Positions 9,991 to 19,832 of a stretch of 64,000 bases of DNA are shown piece after piece. The notes below the pieces were generated by a model, which did not search any database, was not told the origin of the DNA, and saw only the letters and a list, made by a program, of their open reading frames with translations. The stretch is from Sphingomonas sanxanigenens DSM 19645 = NX02 (GTDB lineage Bacteria > Pseudomonadota > Alphaproteobacteria > Sphingomonadales > Sphingomonadaceae). Position numbers and translations under genes: made by a program. The stretch's first letter is position 1. Each line of letters starts with the position of its first letter. Location of the stretch: contig NZ_CP006644.1 in the NCBI RefSeq assembly GCF_000512205.2, positions 5,663,501 through 5,727,500 on the forward strand, in the 5' to 3' direction.

Positions 9991-10086
9991 CCTCCCTTTC
10001 AGGGGAGCGGTTGGGGTGAGGGTCTGTCGCCAGGTTCGGAGCAGCCGGTCATTCCCCACCCCAACCCCTCCCCTGAAGGGGAGGGG
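9991..10086. repeat. Pair of inverted GC-rich palindromic repeats
   Basis: Two copies of one sequence in opposite orientation (9991-10022 and 10054-10086) flank about 31 bp. The right copy folds as CCCCTCCCCT-GA-AGGGGAGGGG, a perfect 10-bp stem, and both carry the adjoining GGTTGGGGTG arm. The doublet fills the gap between lexA and maiA. Related copies occur at 31624-31694 and 62945-63064 and a cousin inside the E2 gene at 41925-42051, so this is a dispersed REP-like family. Confidence 0.85.
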
Positions 10087-10097
10087 CTTAGTTGGCA

Positions 10098-10784
10098 TCA
10101 ATGATAGCGGCGCAGCAACCCGGCCAGCTTGCCCTGGATGCGCACCTGGTCCGGCGCGTAGCGTTGCGGATCATAGGCGCGGTTGGCCGGGTCGAGGCGG
10201 ACCATCGAGCCTTCGCGGCGGAAATATTTGAGCGTCGCCTCGGCATCGTCGACCAGCGCCACGACGATCTCGCCATCGCGGGCGATGTCGGTGCGGCGGA
10301 TCAGCGCATAGTCGCCGTCGAGAATGCCGGCCTCGACCATCGAATCCCCGGAGACTTCCAGCGCATAATGATCGCCGGTGCCGAGCAGGGCGGCGGGCAC
10401 CGAGAGCATGCGGTCGCTCTCCATCGCCTCGATCGGCACGCCAGCGGCGATACGGCCGTGCAGCGGGATTTCGACCACGTCGTTCGCGGCAATCGGCACC
10501 GCGCGGGCCGGCGCCCTGGCGGGCGCGGCCACCGGGGCGGATGCCGCCGCAGCCGGCTTGCGCTCGGCGCGCTCGGGCATCTTGACGACTTCGAGCGCGC
10601 GGGCGCGGTTGGCCAGACGGCGGAGGAAGCCGCGCTCCTCGAGCGCGCTGATCAGGCGGTGGACACCCGATTTCGACTTCAGGTCCAGCGCTTCCTTCAT
10701 CTCCTCGAACGAAGGCGACACGCCGGTTTCGGCGAGCCGGTCGTGGATGAAGCAGATCAGCTCATGCTGCTTGCGGGTCAACAT
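10098..10784 (-). CDS. lexA: SOS repressor LexA
   Basis: A 228-residue LexA: winged-helix DNA-binding domain ([12 protein letters not shown]..., [20 protein letters not shown]), a long Ala/Pro linker, and a serine-protease dimerisation domain. The self-cleavage bond is Ala114-Gly115, catalytic Ser148 (SGDSMVEAG) and Lys186 (ATLKYF). The in-frame sequence upstream to 10835 carries the operator and is not coding; the start at 10784 matches the family. A LexA box lies 19 bp upstream, indicating autoregulation. Gene order moaC-moeA-lexA is a common alphaproteobacterial arrangement. Confidence 0.97.
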   Translation of the reverse strand: MLTRKQHELICFIHDRLAETGVSPSFEEMKEALDLKSKSGVHRLISALEERGFLRRLANRARALEVVKMPERAERKPAAAASAPVAAPARAPARAVPIAANDVVEIPLHGRIAAGVPIEAMESDRMLSVPAALLGTGDHYALEVSGDSMVEAGILDGDYALIRRTDIARDGEIVVALVDDAEATLKYFRREGSMVRLDPANRAYDPQRYAPDQVRIQGKLAGLLRRYH

Positions 10785-10802
10785 CGCCAGCACCTTCCAA
10801 AG

Positions 10803-10817
10803 GAACGAATGGCGAAC
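10803..10817. promoter_or_regulatory. LexA box (SOS operator) of lexA
   Basis: GAACGAATGGCGAAC is an exact GAAC-N7-GAAC, the direct-repeat SOS box of alphaproteobacteria (GTTC-N7-GTTC on the other strand). It sits 19 bp upstream of the lexA start. A further GAAC half-site lies at about 10830. Confidence 0.9.
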
Positions 10818-10841
10818 ACGTAAAGCGCGGAACAAAAGGTG

Positions 10842-12023
10842 TCAAGCGAGCGGCAGAAAGAAGCACGACTCGCCGGTTTTTGCGGGTTCGGCGTGGGCTT
10901 CGCGAAAGATCAGCGCATCGGCGCGGGCGAGCGCGCGCATCGCCGCGCTGTCCTGGGTGGCGCTGGGAACCAGGCGGCCGTCGACGATGCGCGCGCGCAC
11001 ATATTCGGCGCGGTTGGCGGTTGCCGCCAGGTCGCCGCCGAGCACGCCGGGCAACGGCGTGGGCGCAGGCTGCGCGGCCCCGGACAGCGCCGCCACCAGG
11101 GGCACGAGGAAGAGGCGGGCGGTGACGAAGGCGGAGACCGGATTGCCAGGCAGCCCGAGCGCGACGGTGTTGCCGAGGCGTCCCGCCATCAGCGGCTTGC
11201 CCGGTTTCATCGCGATCCGCCAGAAGTCGATTTCGGCGCCGGCCGCGGCCAGCGCGGGGCGGACGAGGTCGTGATCGCCGACGGACGCGCCGCCGGTGGT
11301 GACGAGGATGTCGGCCTCGACGGCGCGAAAGGCGTCGGCCAGGACGTCGAGCCGGTCGGGAAGGATGCCGAGGTCGACGATCTCGACCGGCAATCCGGCG
11401 AGCAGCCCGCGCAGCATGGGGCCGTTGGAGGCGGGCAGGACGCCTTCGACCAGCGGCGCCCCGGGCAGCGCCAGTTCATCACCGGTCGCGACCATCGCCA
11501 CGCGCACGCGGCGCCGGACGGGCAGGCGGCCATGCCCGCCCATCGCCGCGAGGCCGAGCTGCGCCGGGCCGAGGCGGATGCCGGCTTCGATCAGCATGTC
11601 GCCGGTAAGAAAGTCCGAACCGGCGCGGCGGATGTGGGCGCCCCGGCGCAACGGGCCTTCGCCGTCGAGCCACAGCGCGTCGCCCTCGCGCCGTGCCTCT
11701 TCCTGCAGCAACACGGTATCCGCGCCCGGCGGCAGCGCCGCACCGGTGAAGATGCGGGCCGCCTGGCCGGCGCCGACATCGCCGTCGAACGGGCGTCCCG
11801 CGGCGCTTTCGCCGATCACCGTCAGCTTGTCTTCGAGGTCGGCGAAGCGCAGTGCATAGCCGTCCATCGCGGAAAGGTCGCGCCACGGCTGGGTGCGCAG
11901 CGCGACGATCGGCTCGGCGGTCCAGCGGCCGGCGGCGTCATCGATGGCGACGCTTTCGATCGCAACCGGCGGTGCCAGCGCGAACAGCCGGGCCTGCGCC
12001 TCGCTGACCGGCAGCAGGCTCAT
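10842..12023 (-). CDS. moeA: Molybdopterin molybdenumtransferase
   Basis: A 393-residue MoeA, which inserts molybdate into adenylylated molybdopterin to finish the molybdenum cofactor. Family blocks visible: AMDGYALR near the N-terminus, [21 protein letters not shown], and [11 protein letters not shown] and [11 protein letters not shown] in the MoCF domain. The start ATG at 12023 overlaps the moaC stop by 4 bases, which decides the start over longer in-frame options and implies translational coupling. Confidence 0.95.
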   Translation of the reverse strand: MSLLPVSEAQARLFALAPPVAIESVAIDDAAGRWTAEPIVALRTQPWRDLSAMDGYALRFADLEDKLTVIGESAAGRPFDGDVGAGQAARIFTGAALPPGADTVLLQEEARREGDALWLDGEGPLRRGAHIRRAGSDFLTGDMLIEAGIRLGPAQLGLAAMGGHGRLPVRRRVRVAMVATGDELALPGAPLVEGVLPASNGPMLRGLLAGLPVEIVDLGILPDRLDVLADAFRAVEADILVTTGGASVGDHDLVRPALAAAGAEIDFWRIAMKPGKPLMAGRLGNTVALGLPGNPVSAFVTARLFLVPLVAALSGAAQPAPTPLPGVLGGDLAATANRAEYVRARIVDGRLVPSATQDSAAMRALARADALIFREAHAEPAKTGESCFFLPLA

Positions 12024-12493
12024 GCGTCGGCGTGCCAGTCTCCGGACTTGCCGCCGCGCTTGGCGAGCAGCCGGATGCCCTCGATCCGCATCGCCTTGTC
12101 GAGCGCCTTGGCCATGTCGTAGACGGTCAGCAGCGCGACCGAGACCGCGGTCAGCGCTTCCATCTCGACGCCGGTCTGCGCGGCGATGCGCGCGGTGGCG
12201 GTGGCGGCGACGCCTTCTTCGGTGACGTTCAGGTCGATCTCCACCGATGACAGCGGCAGCGGATGGCACAGCGGGATGAGATTGCTGGTCTGCTTGGCGG
12301 CCATGATCCCGGCGACGCGTGCGACCGCGAGCACATCGCCCTTCTTGACCAGCCCGTCGCGGATCGCGTCGCGCGCCATCGCGCTCATCAGGATGCGGCC
12401 CTCGGCGACCGCCTCGCGCGTGGTGACCGCCTTCGCCGAGACATCGACCATCCGCGCCGCGCCATCGGCGTCGAGATGGGTGAGGCCGCTCAT
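12020..12493 (-). CDS. moaC: Cyclic pyranopterin monophosphate synthase
   Basis: A 157-residue MoaC, which converts the MoaA product to cyclic pyranopterin monophosphate in molybdenum cofactor synthesis. Typical blocks: [55 protein letters not shown] and GKSGDW. It overlaps trpC upstream and moeA downstream by 4 bases each, so it sits within one coupled transcript with the trp genes. Confidence 0.97.
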   Translation of the reverse strand: MSGLTHLDADGAARMVDVSAKAVTTREAVAEGRILMSAMARDAIRDGLVKKGDVLAVARVAGIMAAKQTSNLIPLCHPLPLSSVEIDLNVTEEGVAATATARIAAQTGVEMEALTAVSVALLTVYDMAKALDKAMRIEGIRLLAKRGGKSGDWHADA

Positions 12494-13278
12494 CCGACGA
12501 TCAGCGCGCGCGTCGCCGCCTCGACATCGTCCTGCCGCATCAGCGCCTCGCCGACGAGGAAGCAGCGGACGCCGCGCGCCGCCATCGCATCGAGATCGGC
12601 CTTGTCGCGCAGCCCGCTCTCGGCGACGAAAGTGCAGCCGGCGGGGGCGCGATCGACCAGTTCGTAGGTCCGCTCGAACGAGATCGAGAAATCGCGCAGG
12701 TCGCGATTGTTGACGCCGATCAGCCGCGACCGCAGCTTCAGCGCCCGTTCGAGCTCGTCGGCGTCATGCACCTCGACCAACGCGTCCATGCCCCAGCGGA
12801 TCGCCTCCGCCTCGATATCGGCCATCTGCGCATCGTCGAGCGCGGCGGCGATGATCAGGATGCAGTCCGCCCCCAGCGCGCGCGCCTCGGTCACCTGCCA
12901 CGGATCGACCAAGAAATCCTTGCGCAGGCAGGGCAGCGACACCGCCGCGCGCGCCGCGACGAGATAATCGTCATGCCCCATGAAATAGGGCTCGTCGGTC
13001 AGCACCGAGAGGCACGCGGCGCCGCCGGACTGGTAGGCGAGCGCGTGCGCGTGCGGATCGAAATGCTCGCGGATCAGCCCCTTGGAGGGGCTGGCCTTCT
13101 TCACCTCGGCGATCAGCGCATGGCCGGTCGCAGCCTTGGCGTCCAGCGCGGCGCGGAAGCCGCGCGGCGGCGTCGCCGCGCGCGCGCGGGCTTCGAGATC
13201 GGCGAACGGCGTGTGCGCCTTGCGGCGATCCACCTCGAGGCGCTTGGTCGCGCAGATTTCGGCGAGCATGTCGGTCAT
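12490..13278 (-). CDS. trpC: Indole-3-glycerol phosphate synthase
   Basis: A 262-residue TIM-barrel TrpC of tryptophan synthesis. Signature regions: [14 protein letters not shown] with the catalytic Lys, [20 protein letters not shown] and FVAESGL. It is monofunctional (no fused TrpF). It shares one base with the trpD stop (TGATG) and four with moaC. Confidence 0.97.
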   Translation of the reverse strand: MTDMLAEICATKRLEVDRRKAHTPFADLEARARAATPPRGFRAALDAKAATGHALIAEVKKASPSKGLIREHFDPHAHALAYQSGGAACLSVLTDEPYFMGHDDYLVAARAAVSLPCLRKDFLVDPWQVTEARALGADCILIIAAALDDAQMADIEAEAIRWGMDALVEVHDADELERALKLRSRLIGVNNRDLRDFSISFERTYELVDRAPAGCTFVAESGLRDKADLDAMAARGVRCFLVGEALMRQDDVEAATRALIVG

Positions 13279-14270
13279 CAGAACGCAATCCAGCAGTCGA
13301 GCAGCGCGTTGGCGAGGCCGTTGTCGAGCACCTCGCCGGCCTCCTCGATGCCCTCCGGCCAGCCATCGACGCGGCCGGCGACGATCAGCGCGGCCGCGGC
13401 GTTGAGCAGCACCGCGTCGCGATAGGGGCCGGGTTCGCCCAGCAGCAGCCGGCGCAGCGCGGCGGCGTTATACGCCGGGTCGCCGCCATGGATGCTGCTG
13501 GTCGGGTGCGCGCGCAGGCCGGCCTCGGTGGGCGAGATGCTGGTGCCGACGGGCAGGCGGCCGATCGCGGCGATGCGGCTTGGGCCGGCGCCCGAAAGCT
13601 CGTCCAACCCTTCCTCGCCGGAGACGACCATCGCCGCCTCGGTGCCGAGCAGCGCCAGTGCCTCGGCATAGACCGGCACATAGTCCGGCCGGGCGATGCC
13701 GATGAGCTGGCGGGTGACGCGGGCCGGGTTGGCGAGCGGGCCCATCAGGTTGAAGATCGTCCGCTTGCCGATCTTGCGGCGGATCGGCGTGATCCGCTTC
13801 ATCGCCGGGTGATGGTTCGCCGCGAACAGGAAGGCGATGCCGATCTCGTTCAGGCTTTCCTCGGCGAGGCGACCGGCACGGTCGAGGTCCAGGCCGAGCG
13901 CTTCCAGCGTGTCGGCGGCGCCCGCCTTGGACGATGCGGCGCGATTGCCATGCTTGGCGACGGGCACGCCGCACGCGGCAACGATGATCGAGACGGCGGT
14001 GGAAACGTTGAGGCTGTGGTGGCCGTCGCCACCGGTGCCGCACACGTCGACCGCACCCACGGGCGCCGAGACCGCGATCATCCGTTCGCGCATCGCCTTG
14101 GCGGCGGCGGCGATCTCGACGCTGGTCTCGCCGCGCTCCGTGAGGCCGACGAGGAAGGCGATGATCGCCTCCTCGCTCGCCTTGCCGTCGAGGATGTCGG
14201 CGAAGGCGGCATAGGCGCTCTCGGTCGAAAGCGGCGAATTGGTATCGGGCAGCAGCGCGACCGTGGTCAT
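13278..14270 (-). CDS. trpD: Anthranilate phosphoribosyltransferase
   Basis: A 330-residue TrpD, transferring phosphoribose from PRPP to anthranilate. Visible motifs: [19 protein letters not shown] (the PRPP-binding GTGGD), [12 protein letters not shown] and [11 protein letters not shown]. It is separate from trpG, with which it overlaps by 4 bases, and touches trpC by one base. Confidence 0.97.
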   Translation of the reverse strand: MTTVALLPDTNSPLSTESAYAAFADILDGKASEEAIIAFLVGLTERGETSVEIAAAAKAMRERMIAVSAPVGAVDVCGTGGDGHHSLNVSTAVSIIVAACGVPVAKHGNRAASSKAGAADTLEALGLDLDRAGRLAEESLNEIGIAFLFAANHHPAMKRITPIRRKIGKRTIFNLMGPLANPARVTRQLIGIARPDYVPVYAEALALLGTEAAMVVSGEEGLDELSGAGPSRIAAIGRLPVGTSISPTEAGLRAHPTSSIHGGDPAYNAAALRRLLLGEPGPYRDAVLLNAAAALIVAGRVDGWPEGIEEAGEVLDNGLANALLDCWIAF

Positions 14271-14854
14271 GCGCGCTCCTTCACCGCGATGCCGGCGATC
14301 GCGAGGAAATTGGCGAGCATCGCATGACCGTGCTCGGTGGCGATGCTTTCCGGGTGGAACTGCACGCCGTGGATCGGCAGGCTTTCGTGGCGGAAGCCCA
14401 TCACCGTCCCGTCCGCGGTGCGCGCGTTGACGACGAGCGAGGCGGGGATGTCCTCGACCACCAGCGAATGATAACGGGTGGCGGTGAAGGGGGAGGGCAG
14501 GCCGGCATAGAGGCCTGTGCCGTCATGCCCGACCGCGCTGGTCTTGCCGTGCATGAGCTGCGGGGCACGCACCACCTTGCCGCCGAAATGCTGGCCGATC
14601 GACTGGTGGCCAAGGCAAACGCCGAGCAGCGGCCGTCCGGCATCCGCAACGGCGGCGACGAGATCGAGCGAGACCCCCGCCTCGTTGGGCGTGCACGGCC
14701 CCGGCGAGATCAGGAACGCCTCCGCGCCGGACGACAGCGCCTGGCCCGCGGAGATCGCGTCGTTGCGCACGACCTCAACCTCGGCGCCCAGCTCCATCAG
14801 ATAATGGACGAGGTTCCAGGTGAAGCTGTCATAATTGTCGATGACGAGGATCAT
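14267..14854 (-). CDS. trpG: Anthranilate synthase glutamine amidotransferase component
   Basis: A 195-residue class I glutamine amidotransferase supplying ammonia to TrpE. The catalytic Cys is in [12 protein letters not shown], the His-Glu pair in GVQFHPES, and the N-terminus ([19 protein letters not shown]) is typical of TrpG/PabA. It heads the trpG-trpD-trpC-moaC-moeA series. The expected partner trpE is not upstream; an S9 peptidase gene ends 70 bp away instead. A role shared with folate synthesis (PabA) cannot be excluded. Confidence 0.94.
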   Translation of the reverse strand: MILVIDNYDSFTWNLVHYLMELGAEVEVVRNDAISAGQALSSGAEAFLISPGPCTPNEAGVSLDLVAAVADAGRPLLGVCLGHQSIGQHFGGKVVRAPQLMHGKTSAVGHDGTGLYAGLPSPFTATRYHSLVVEDIPASLVVNARTADGTVMGFRHESLPIHGVQFHPESIATEHGHAMLANFLAIAGIAVKERA

Positions 14855-14924
14855 GAAGAGGCCTTAGAACGTGGTGCGGCGCAACGGAAGGGGCGTGAAC
14901 CGCTGCCGCCGCGCACCCCGCGCG

Positions 14925-16865
14925 TCAGGCCGGATTGTGCTTGTCGAGAAAGCGCCCCACGCGTTCGAGGAAATCCACCGAATTCTCCGGCTTGTCGAAG
15001 CCGTGGCCCTCGCCCTCATAGATGACATAGTCATGCGCCCTGCCCGCCTTGGTCAGCGCTTCGTGCAGCCGGCGCGATTGCGACATCGGCACATTGCTGT
15101 CCTTCGATCCGTGCGCGATCAGGATCGGCACGGTCATGCGGTCGACCGCGGACAGCGGCGAGATCTGGTCGAGCTGGAAATTCCTGTCGCCCGCCACGCG
15201 TTCGCGCCAATCGCTGAAATAGCGCGGTGCCGAGAATTGCCTGCGATCGTAGCGCAGCATCGAGCCGACATCCGAAATGCCCGCGAAGCTGATCGCGCAG
15301 CGATAGATATCGGGGTTGCGCGCCGCCGCCCACATCGCCGCGTAGCCGCCGAACGACGCGCCCATGATGCAGACGCGCTTCGCATCGGCGACGCCGCTGC
15401 TCGCAAGCCATTTGGCGCCATCGTCGATATCGTCCTGCATGCCGCGCCCCCAGGCGCCGGTGCCGCGTTCGACGAACGCCTTGCCGAACCCGGTGGAGCC
15501 GCGGAAATTGGGCTGCAGCACGGCATAGCCCTTGCTCGCGAGATACTGCACCCATGGGTCATAGCCCAACGCGTCGCGCGCGAAGGGGCCGCCATGCGGC
15601 ATCACGATCAGGGGCAGGTTCTTGGCATCCCGGCCCGGCGGCAACGTCAGATAGCCACGGATCTCCAAGCCGTCGCGCGCCTTGTAGCGAACGGGTTTCA
15701 TCGGCGCGAGCTGCTTGTCCGCCAGTCGGTCGAACGGCGTGAAGGCATGGGCCAGCACGTTGGTGGTCTTGTCGAACAGGAAATAGCTTCCCGGATCGTC
15801 GGATCCGCCCGCCCAGACCAGATACCGCGTACGATCGCGGTTCGTGGAAACGATACGGACGATGCTGCCCGGCAGCGCCTTGTTCAGCCGGGCCTGGAAC
15901 GATTTCAGCGCGGGATCGAACCATTCGACCATGCCATGCTCGTCGGTATAATAGACCGCGCGCAGCTTGCCGCTTGCGTCGATATCATAATCGTCGATGT
16001 CGACTGCGGGGTTCTCATAGACCAGCGCGCCGAGCGCGTCGGTCCTGAAATCATAGCGATAGAGCGAGAAGCGCCCGGCGGGGCTGGTGGCCACCGCATA
16101 GCCGCTGTCCTGTCCCGTGGTCGGTTCAAAACGATCGACCTCGGTGCCACCGCCGCCGGCCTTGCGCTGGATCGTGCGCTTGAACGGCGCGTCGGCGGCG
16201 CTGCGATAGACCACCCACCAGTTGCCGCCGGTCTGTCCGATCCCGCCCCGCACGACGCCGCTCGCATCCGCGAACCAGCGCCATACATATTGCGCCTGGG
16301 CAACGATCTGGCGCGATTTCCCGGTCGCCAGTTCGATGCGATGGACCGATGGATAATCGTAGATCGTCGCCTGCGTGCTGAGCAGGATATAGGCGCCGGC
16401 GGGATCGACATAGATCACGTCGTCGCCATCCATGCCCTGCGTCTTGGGGCCGGCGACGATGGTGCTGCTGGTGGCGATGTCGATCACCACCACGCGGGTG
16501 AGGCGCACTTCCTCGCCCTCGAACCGGCTCAGCCGGCTGATGCTTACCAGCAGCTTGCCATCGCCCGCCCAGCGATACCACTCGACCTGATGGTCGGCAG
16601 GCAGTGGCAGCGTGACGCTCGTGGTGTCGGTCGCCGAAAACGTGCTCACGACCATCACCGTACGGCCCTCGATATGGCCGCGCGCCGCCATCCTGGTGCC
16701 GTCGGGTGACAGCGCGGGCAGGTTCATGAAGGGCAATGCGCCGAGATCGGCCGCGGTCGGCTTCGCCAGCGCGACGGGTGCCGCAGCCGGCGGCGCGGCC
16801 TCTGCCGACGCGATTGCCGGCTGCGCCGTCCAAAGCGTGGACGCCAGAAAAACGATCGATCGCAT
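14925..16865 (-). CDS. Secreted S9-family prolyl oligopeptidase-type peptidase
   Basis: A 646-residue exported serine peptidase: signal peptide at the N-terminus (MRSIVFLASTLWTAQPAIASAEA), a beta-propeller region to about 390, then an alpha/beta-hydrolase domain. The triad is readable: Ser504 in GASFGGYA, Asp589 in GSKDSNVP and His621 in GEGHGFD, preceded by the oxyanion region MPHGGP. Such enzymes act as acylaminoacyl or dipeptidyl peptidases in the periplasm. The start at 16865 is chosen for the signal peptide; the upstream in-frame sequence is not coding-like. It is divergent from the sugar dehydrogenase gene. Confidence 0.93.
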   Translation of the reverse strand: MRSIVFLASTLWTAQPAIASAEAAPPAAAPVALAKPTAADLGALPFMNLPALSPDGTRMAARGHIEGRTVMVVSTFSATDTTSVTLPLPADHQVEWYRWAGDGKLLVSISRLSRFEGEEVRLTRVVVIDIATSSTIVAGPKTQGMDGDDVIYVDPAGAYILLSTQATIYDYPSVHRIELATGKSRQIVAQAQYVWRWFADASGVVRGGIGQTGGNWWVVYRSAADAPFKRTIQRKAGGGGTEVDRFEPTTGQDSGYAVATSPAGRFSLYRYDFRTDALGALVYENPAVDIDDYDIDASGKLRAVYYTDEHGMVEWFDPALKSFQARLNKALPGSIVRIVSTNRDRTRYLVWAGGSDDPGSYFLFDKTTNVLAHAFTPFDRLADKQLAPMKPVRYKARDGLEIRGYLTLPPGRDAKNLPLIVMPHGGPFARDALGYDPWVQYLASKGYAVLQPNFRGSTGFGKAFVERGTGAWGRGMQDDIDDGAKWLASSGVADAKRVCIMGASFGGYAAMWAAARNPDIYRCAISFAGISDVGSMLRYDRRQFSAPRYFSDWRERVAGDRNFQLDQISPLSAVDRMTVPILIAHGSKDSNVPMSQSRRLHEALTKAGRAHDYVIYEGEGHGFDKPENSVDFLERVGRFLDKHNPA

Positions 16866-17003
16866 GTACCTGCCCCCGCAAGACCCCTTGCGGACGCTAT
16901 GCGGCGCCACGCGATCCATGCAAGAAGGGAAACGGTCCGTGATGGATGGATCCGCGCTGCGCCGCGGGCGTTCGCAGGCCAAGGATAGAGGAAGGCTGAA
17001 ATC

Positions 17004-18122
17004 ATGGCTTCACTGCGCGTGCTGATTCCCGCCGCGGCGCTGCTCGCCGCCTGCACCCAGACCGGCGTCTCCGCGCAGTCGGATGGCGCGCGGCCGTTCA
17101 AGGCGGAGGTGGTCGCCGATCTCGATTCGCCCTGGGCGATGACCTTCCTGCCCGACGGGCGCATGCTGGTGACCGAGAAGCAGGGGCAGATGCTGCTGCT
17201 GTCCGCTGACGGCAAGAGCCGCGCGGTCGTCTCAGGCACGCTGCCGGTCGACAGCGCGGGGCAGGGCGCGTTGATGGACGTGGTGCTGCACCCCAAATTC
17301 GCCGAGAACAAGCTGGTCTATTTCAGCTTTTCGGAGACCGGGCAGGGCGGCAAGGGCGTCGCGCTCGCCCGCGGCGTGCTGCAGGATGGCGCGGCGCCCG
17401 CGCTCGGCAATGTCCAGGTGATCTTCCGCGCGACGCCGTATCTGGAGGGCAATGGCCATTATTCGGGCCGCATCGCCTTCGCGCCCGACGGCCATCTCTT
17501 CTTCACCAACGGCGAGCGGCAGAAATTCGATCCGGCGCAGGATCCCAAGGCGACCCTGGGCAAAGTGCTGCGCCTCAACGACGATGGCACCCCGGCCGCG
17601 AACAATCCGCTCGCCGCCAAGGGCTTCCACCCCGCAATCTGGTCCTATGGCCATCGCAACCTGCTCGGCCTCGCCTTCGACAGCGCCGGCAACCTCTGGG
17701 AACAGGAAATGGGGCCGAAGGGCGGGGACGAGGTCAACCTCATCCGCCCGGGCCTCAACTATGGCTGGCCCAAGGCGTCGAACGGCGACCATTATGACGG
17801 CCGCGACATCCCCGATCATCGCGCCGGCGACGGGTTTGAGCCGCCCAAGGTCTGGTGGAACCCGGCGATCTCGCCCGGCGGGCTGATGATCTATTCGGGC
17901 AAGCTGTTCCCGCAGTGGAAGGGCGATGCCTTTATCGGCGGCCTCTCCAGCAAGGCGCTGCTGCGCGTCGATCTCGACGGCACCAACGCGAAGAAGGGCG
18001 ACCAGTGGGATATGGACGCGCGTATCCGTGAGGTGGAGGAGGGGCCCGATGGCGCGATCTGGCTGCTCGAGGATGGCGGCGACTCGCAAGGCCGGCTGCT
18101 CAAGCTGACGCCGGCGGGCTGA
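17004..18122 (+). CDS. PQQ-dependent soluble aldose sugar dehydrogenase-like lipoprotein
   Basis: A 372-residue six-bladed beta-propeller of the soluble glucose/aldose sugar dehydrogenase family (YliI-like). Family blocks: LDSPWAMTFLPDGRMLVTEK, GHYSGRIAFAPDGHLFFTNGER and the AIWSYGHRN and QEMGPKGGDEVN segments that build the PQQ and calcium site. The N-terminus MASLRVLIPAAALLAACTQ has a lipobox (LAAC), so it is probably anchored in the periplasm. The substrate range of this family is broad; no pqq genes are in this window. It converges with phzF only 4 bp away. Confidence 0.9.
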   Translation: MASLRVLIPAAALLAACTQTGVSAQSDGARPFKAEVVADLDSPWAMTFLPDGRMLVTEKQGQMLLLSADGKSRAVVSGTLPVDSAGQGALMDVVLHPKFAENKLVYFSFSETGQGGKGVALARGVLQDGAAPALGNVQVIFRATPYLEGNGHYSGRIAFAPDGHLFFTNGERQKFDPAQDPKATLGKVLRLNDDGTPAANNPLAAKGFHPAIWSYGHRNLLGLAFDSAGNLWEQEMGPKGGDEVNLIRPGLNYGWPKASNGDHYDGRDIPDHRAGDGFEPPKVWWNPAISPGGLMIYSGKLFPQWKGDAFIGGLSSKALLRVDLDGTNAKKGDQWDMDARIREVEEGPDGAIWLLEDGGDSQGRLLKLTPAG

Positions 18123-18126
18123 GCGG

Positions 18127-18924
18127 TCAGCGGCGCAGGACGCCCTCGATCGTGGTGATGCAGCGACCGCGCAGGATGACGCGGTCGCCCTCCACCCGGC
18201 AATCGAGCCGCCCGCCCCGCCGCGAGGCCTGAAAGGCGCTGAAGTGGCTGCGGCCGAGCCGCGCGGCCCACCAGGGCGCCATCGCCGCATGCGCCGATCC
18301 GGTCACCGGATCCTCGTCCACCCCGGCGCCGGGCGCGAAGGCGCGGCTGATGACGTCGGTGTCGTCGCCGGGGGCGGTGATGATGGTCAGGATATTGCCC
18401 TCGGCCGCCAGGCGGCGAAAGTCGGGGGCGGCGCGCCGTACGACGTCGGCATCGGCCAGCACGATCAGCGCATAGCCCTGCGCGTGCCACAGCGTGGCGA
18501 CGGGTTCGTCGGCCAGGCCGAGCGCGGCGACGAACGCCGGCAAGGGGTGCGGGCAAAGCGCCAGCGTTGGCAGTGCCAGTTCATAGCCGTCCCCGTCGCG
18601 CGTCACCGTCAGCACGCCGGAGTGCCGTGTCCGGAAATCGACCCGCGTCCGTAGCGGATCGACGGAGAGGATGATGTGCCCGGTGGCAAGGGTCGCATGG
18701 CCGCACAGCGCCACTTCGGTTGCCGGCGAGAACCAGCGCAAGTCGATCGTGCCATTCTCGGCGACGCGGTGAAAGGCGGTCTCCGGCTGGTTGGTCTCCG
18801 CCGCGATCGCCTGCAGCAGCGCGTCCTCGGGCCACGCGCCGTCGATCCGCACCACGGCTGCCGGATTGCCGGTGAAGGGCCGGTCCGCAAAGGCGTCGAC
18901 CAGCGCGTAATGCAGCCCCGTCAC
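18127..18924 (-). CDS. PhzF family epimerase/isomerase-like protein
   Basis: A 265-residue protein of the PhzF/YddE fold (two DapF-like halves). The conserved acid is expected in ETNQPETAFH, followed by LRWFSPATEVALCGHATL and, in the second half, GVDEDPVTGSAHAA. PhzF of phenazine synthesis is an isomerase, but most members have unknown substrates and no phenazine genes are here. It overlaps the CDF gene start side by 4 bases and is the last gene of a pdxH-CDF-phzF operon. A second, diverged PhzF protein is encoded near 61.8 kb. Confidence 0.9.
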   Translation of the reverse strand: MTGLHYALVDAFADRPFTGNPAAVVRIDGAWPEDALLQAIAAETNQPETAFHRVAENGTIDLRWFSPATEVALCGHATLATGHIILSVDPLRTRVDFRTRHSGVLTVTRDGDGYELALPTLALCPHPLPAFVAALGLADEPVATLWHAQGYALIVLADADVVRRAAPDFRRLAAEGNILTIITAPGDDTDVISRAFAPGAGVDEDPVTGSAHAAMAPWWAARLGRSHFSAFQASRRGGRLDCRVEGDRVILRGRCITTIEGVLRR

Positions 18925-19832
18925 CCCAGCCGCGCCGTCTCGTCGGTTTCGGCGAGCGGGTTGCCGGGCTCGTCGACCTGACCCTCGGGATCGGGGTGGA
19001 TGATGATCCCGGTCTCCGGGAAGGCCGCCTTCAGCCGCGCTTCCGCCGCCTCCATCAGGTCATGCGCTTCGGCGATCGTCATCTTCGGATCCACCCAGAT
19101 GTGGAACTGGACGAAGTCGGTGTTGCCGCTGGTGCGGGTGCGCAGATCATGGATGCCGATCAGGCCGGGGTCGGCGGCGGCGATTTCAAGAAAGCGCCGG
19201 CGCTTCTCCTCGGGCCATTCATGGTCCATCAACTGGTCGATCGCGTGCGACGAGGCGCGCCAGGCGCCGAAGAGCAGCCACAGCGCGATCAGCACGCCGA
19301 ACACCGGATCGGCCCCGGGCACGCCCACATACTGGTCCAGCACCAGCGCCACGATCACCGCGCCGTTGAGCAGCAGGTCTGACTGGTAATGGACATTGTC
19401 GGCGCCGATCGCGACCGATCCGGTCGCGGCGATCACGCGCCGCTGATAGGTGAGCAAGGCCGTGGTGATGACGAGTGCTGCGATCGAGACGGTGATGCCA
19501 TATTCGGCGTTGGCGGTGGTCGAGCCTTCGACGAGCCGGTCGATCGCCTGCCAGGCGATACCGCAGGCGGAGGCGGTGATCACGATCACCTGGAACAGTG
19601 CCGCGAGCGCCTCCGCCTTGCCATGGCCGAAGCGGTGGGTGCGATCGGCGGGGCGTGCCGCGACATGGACGCCGAGCAACGTGACCAGCGAGGCGATCAG
19701 ATCGAGCGCGCTGTCCGCCAGCGAGCCCAGCATCGCGACCGAACCGGTGCTCAGCACCGCCCAGCCCTTGAGCGCCATCAGCGCCAGCGCGGTGGCGACG
19801 CTGGCGAGCGCGGCGCCCCGCGCGCTGATCAC
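18921..19832 (-). CDS. Cation diffusion facilitator family transporter
   Basis: A 303-residue cation/proton antiporter, exporting divalent metals such as Zn or Fe. It has about six membrane helices: the first half carries DSALDLIAS in TM2 and HRFGHGKAEA in the loop, TM5 carries YQSDLLLNGAV with the D-x3-D type site. A cytoplasmic C-terminal domain from about 205 contains FVQFHIWVDP and a late HPDP metal site. I favour the GTG at 19832, which overlaps the pdxH stop as GTGA and matches the tight coupling of neighbours; an ATG at 19856 would overlap pdxH by 28 bases. Metal specificity is not readable. Confidence 0.92.
   Translation of the reverse strand: MISARGAALASVATALALMALKGWAVLSTGSVAMLGSLADSALDLIASLVTLLGVHVAARPADRTHRFGHGKAEALAALFQVIVITASACGIAWQAIDRLVEGSTTANAEYGITVSIAALVITTALLTYQRRVIAATGSVAIGADNVHYQSDLLLNGAVIVALVLDQYVGVPGADPVFGVLIALWLLFGAWRASSHAIDQLMDHEWPEEKRRRFLEIAAADPGLIGIHDLRTRTSGNTDFVQFHIWVDPKMTIAEAHDLMEAAEARLKAAFPETGIIIHPDPEGQVDEPGNPLAETDETARLG

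Noticed and set aside
18127-18924. Phenazine biosynthesis from the two PhzF proteins
   Set aside because: No other phz genes are present and PhzF-fold proteins are widespread with unrelated or unknown roles.
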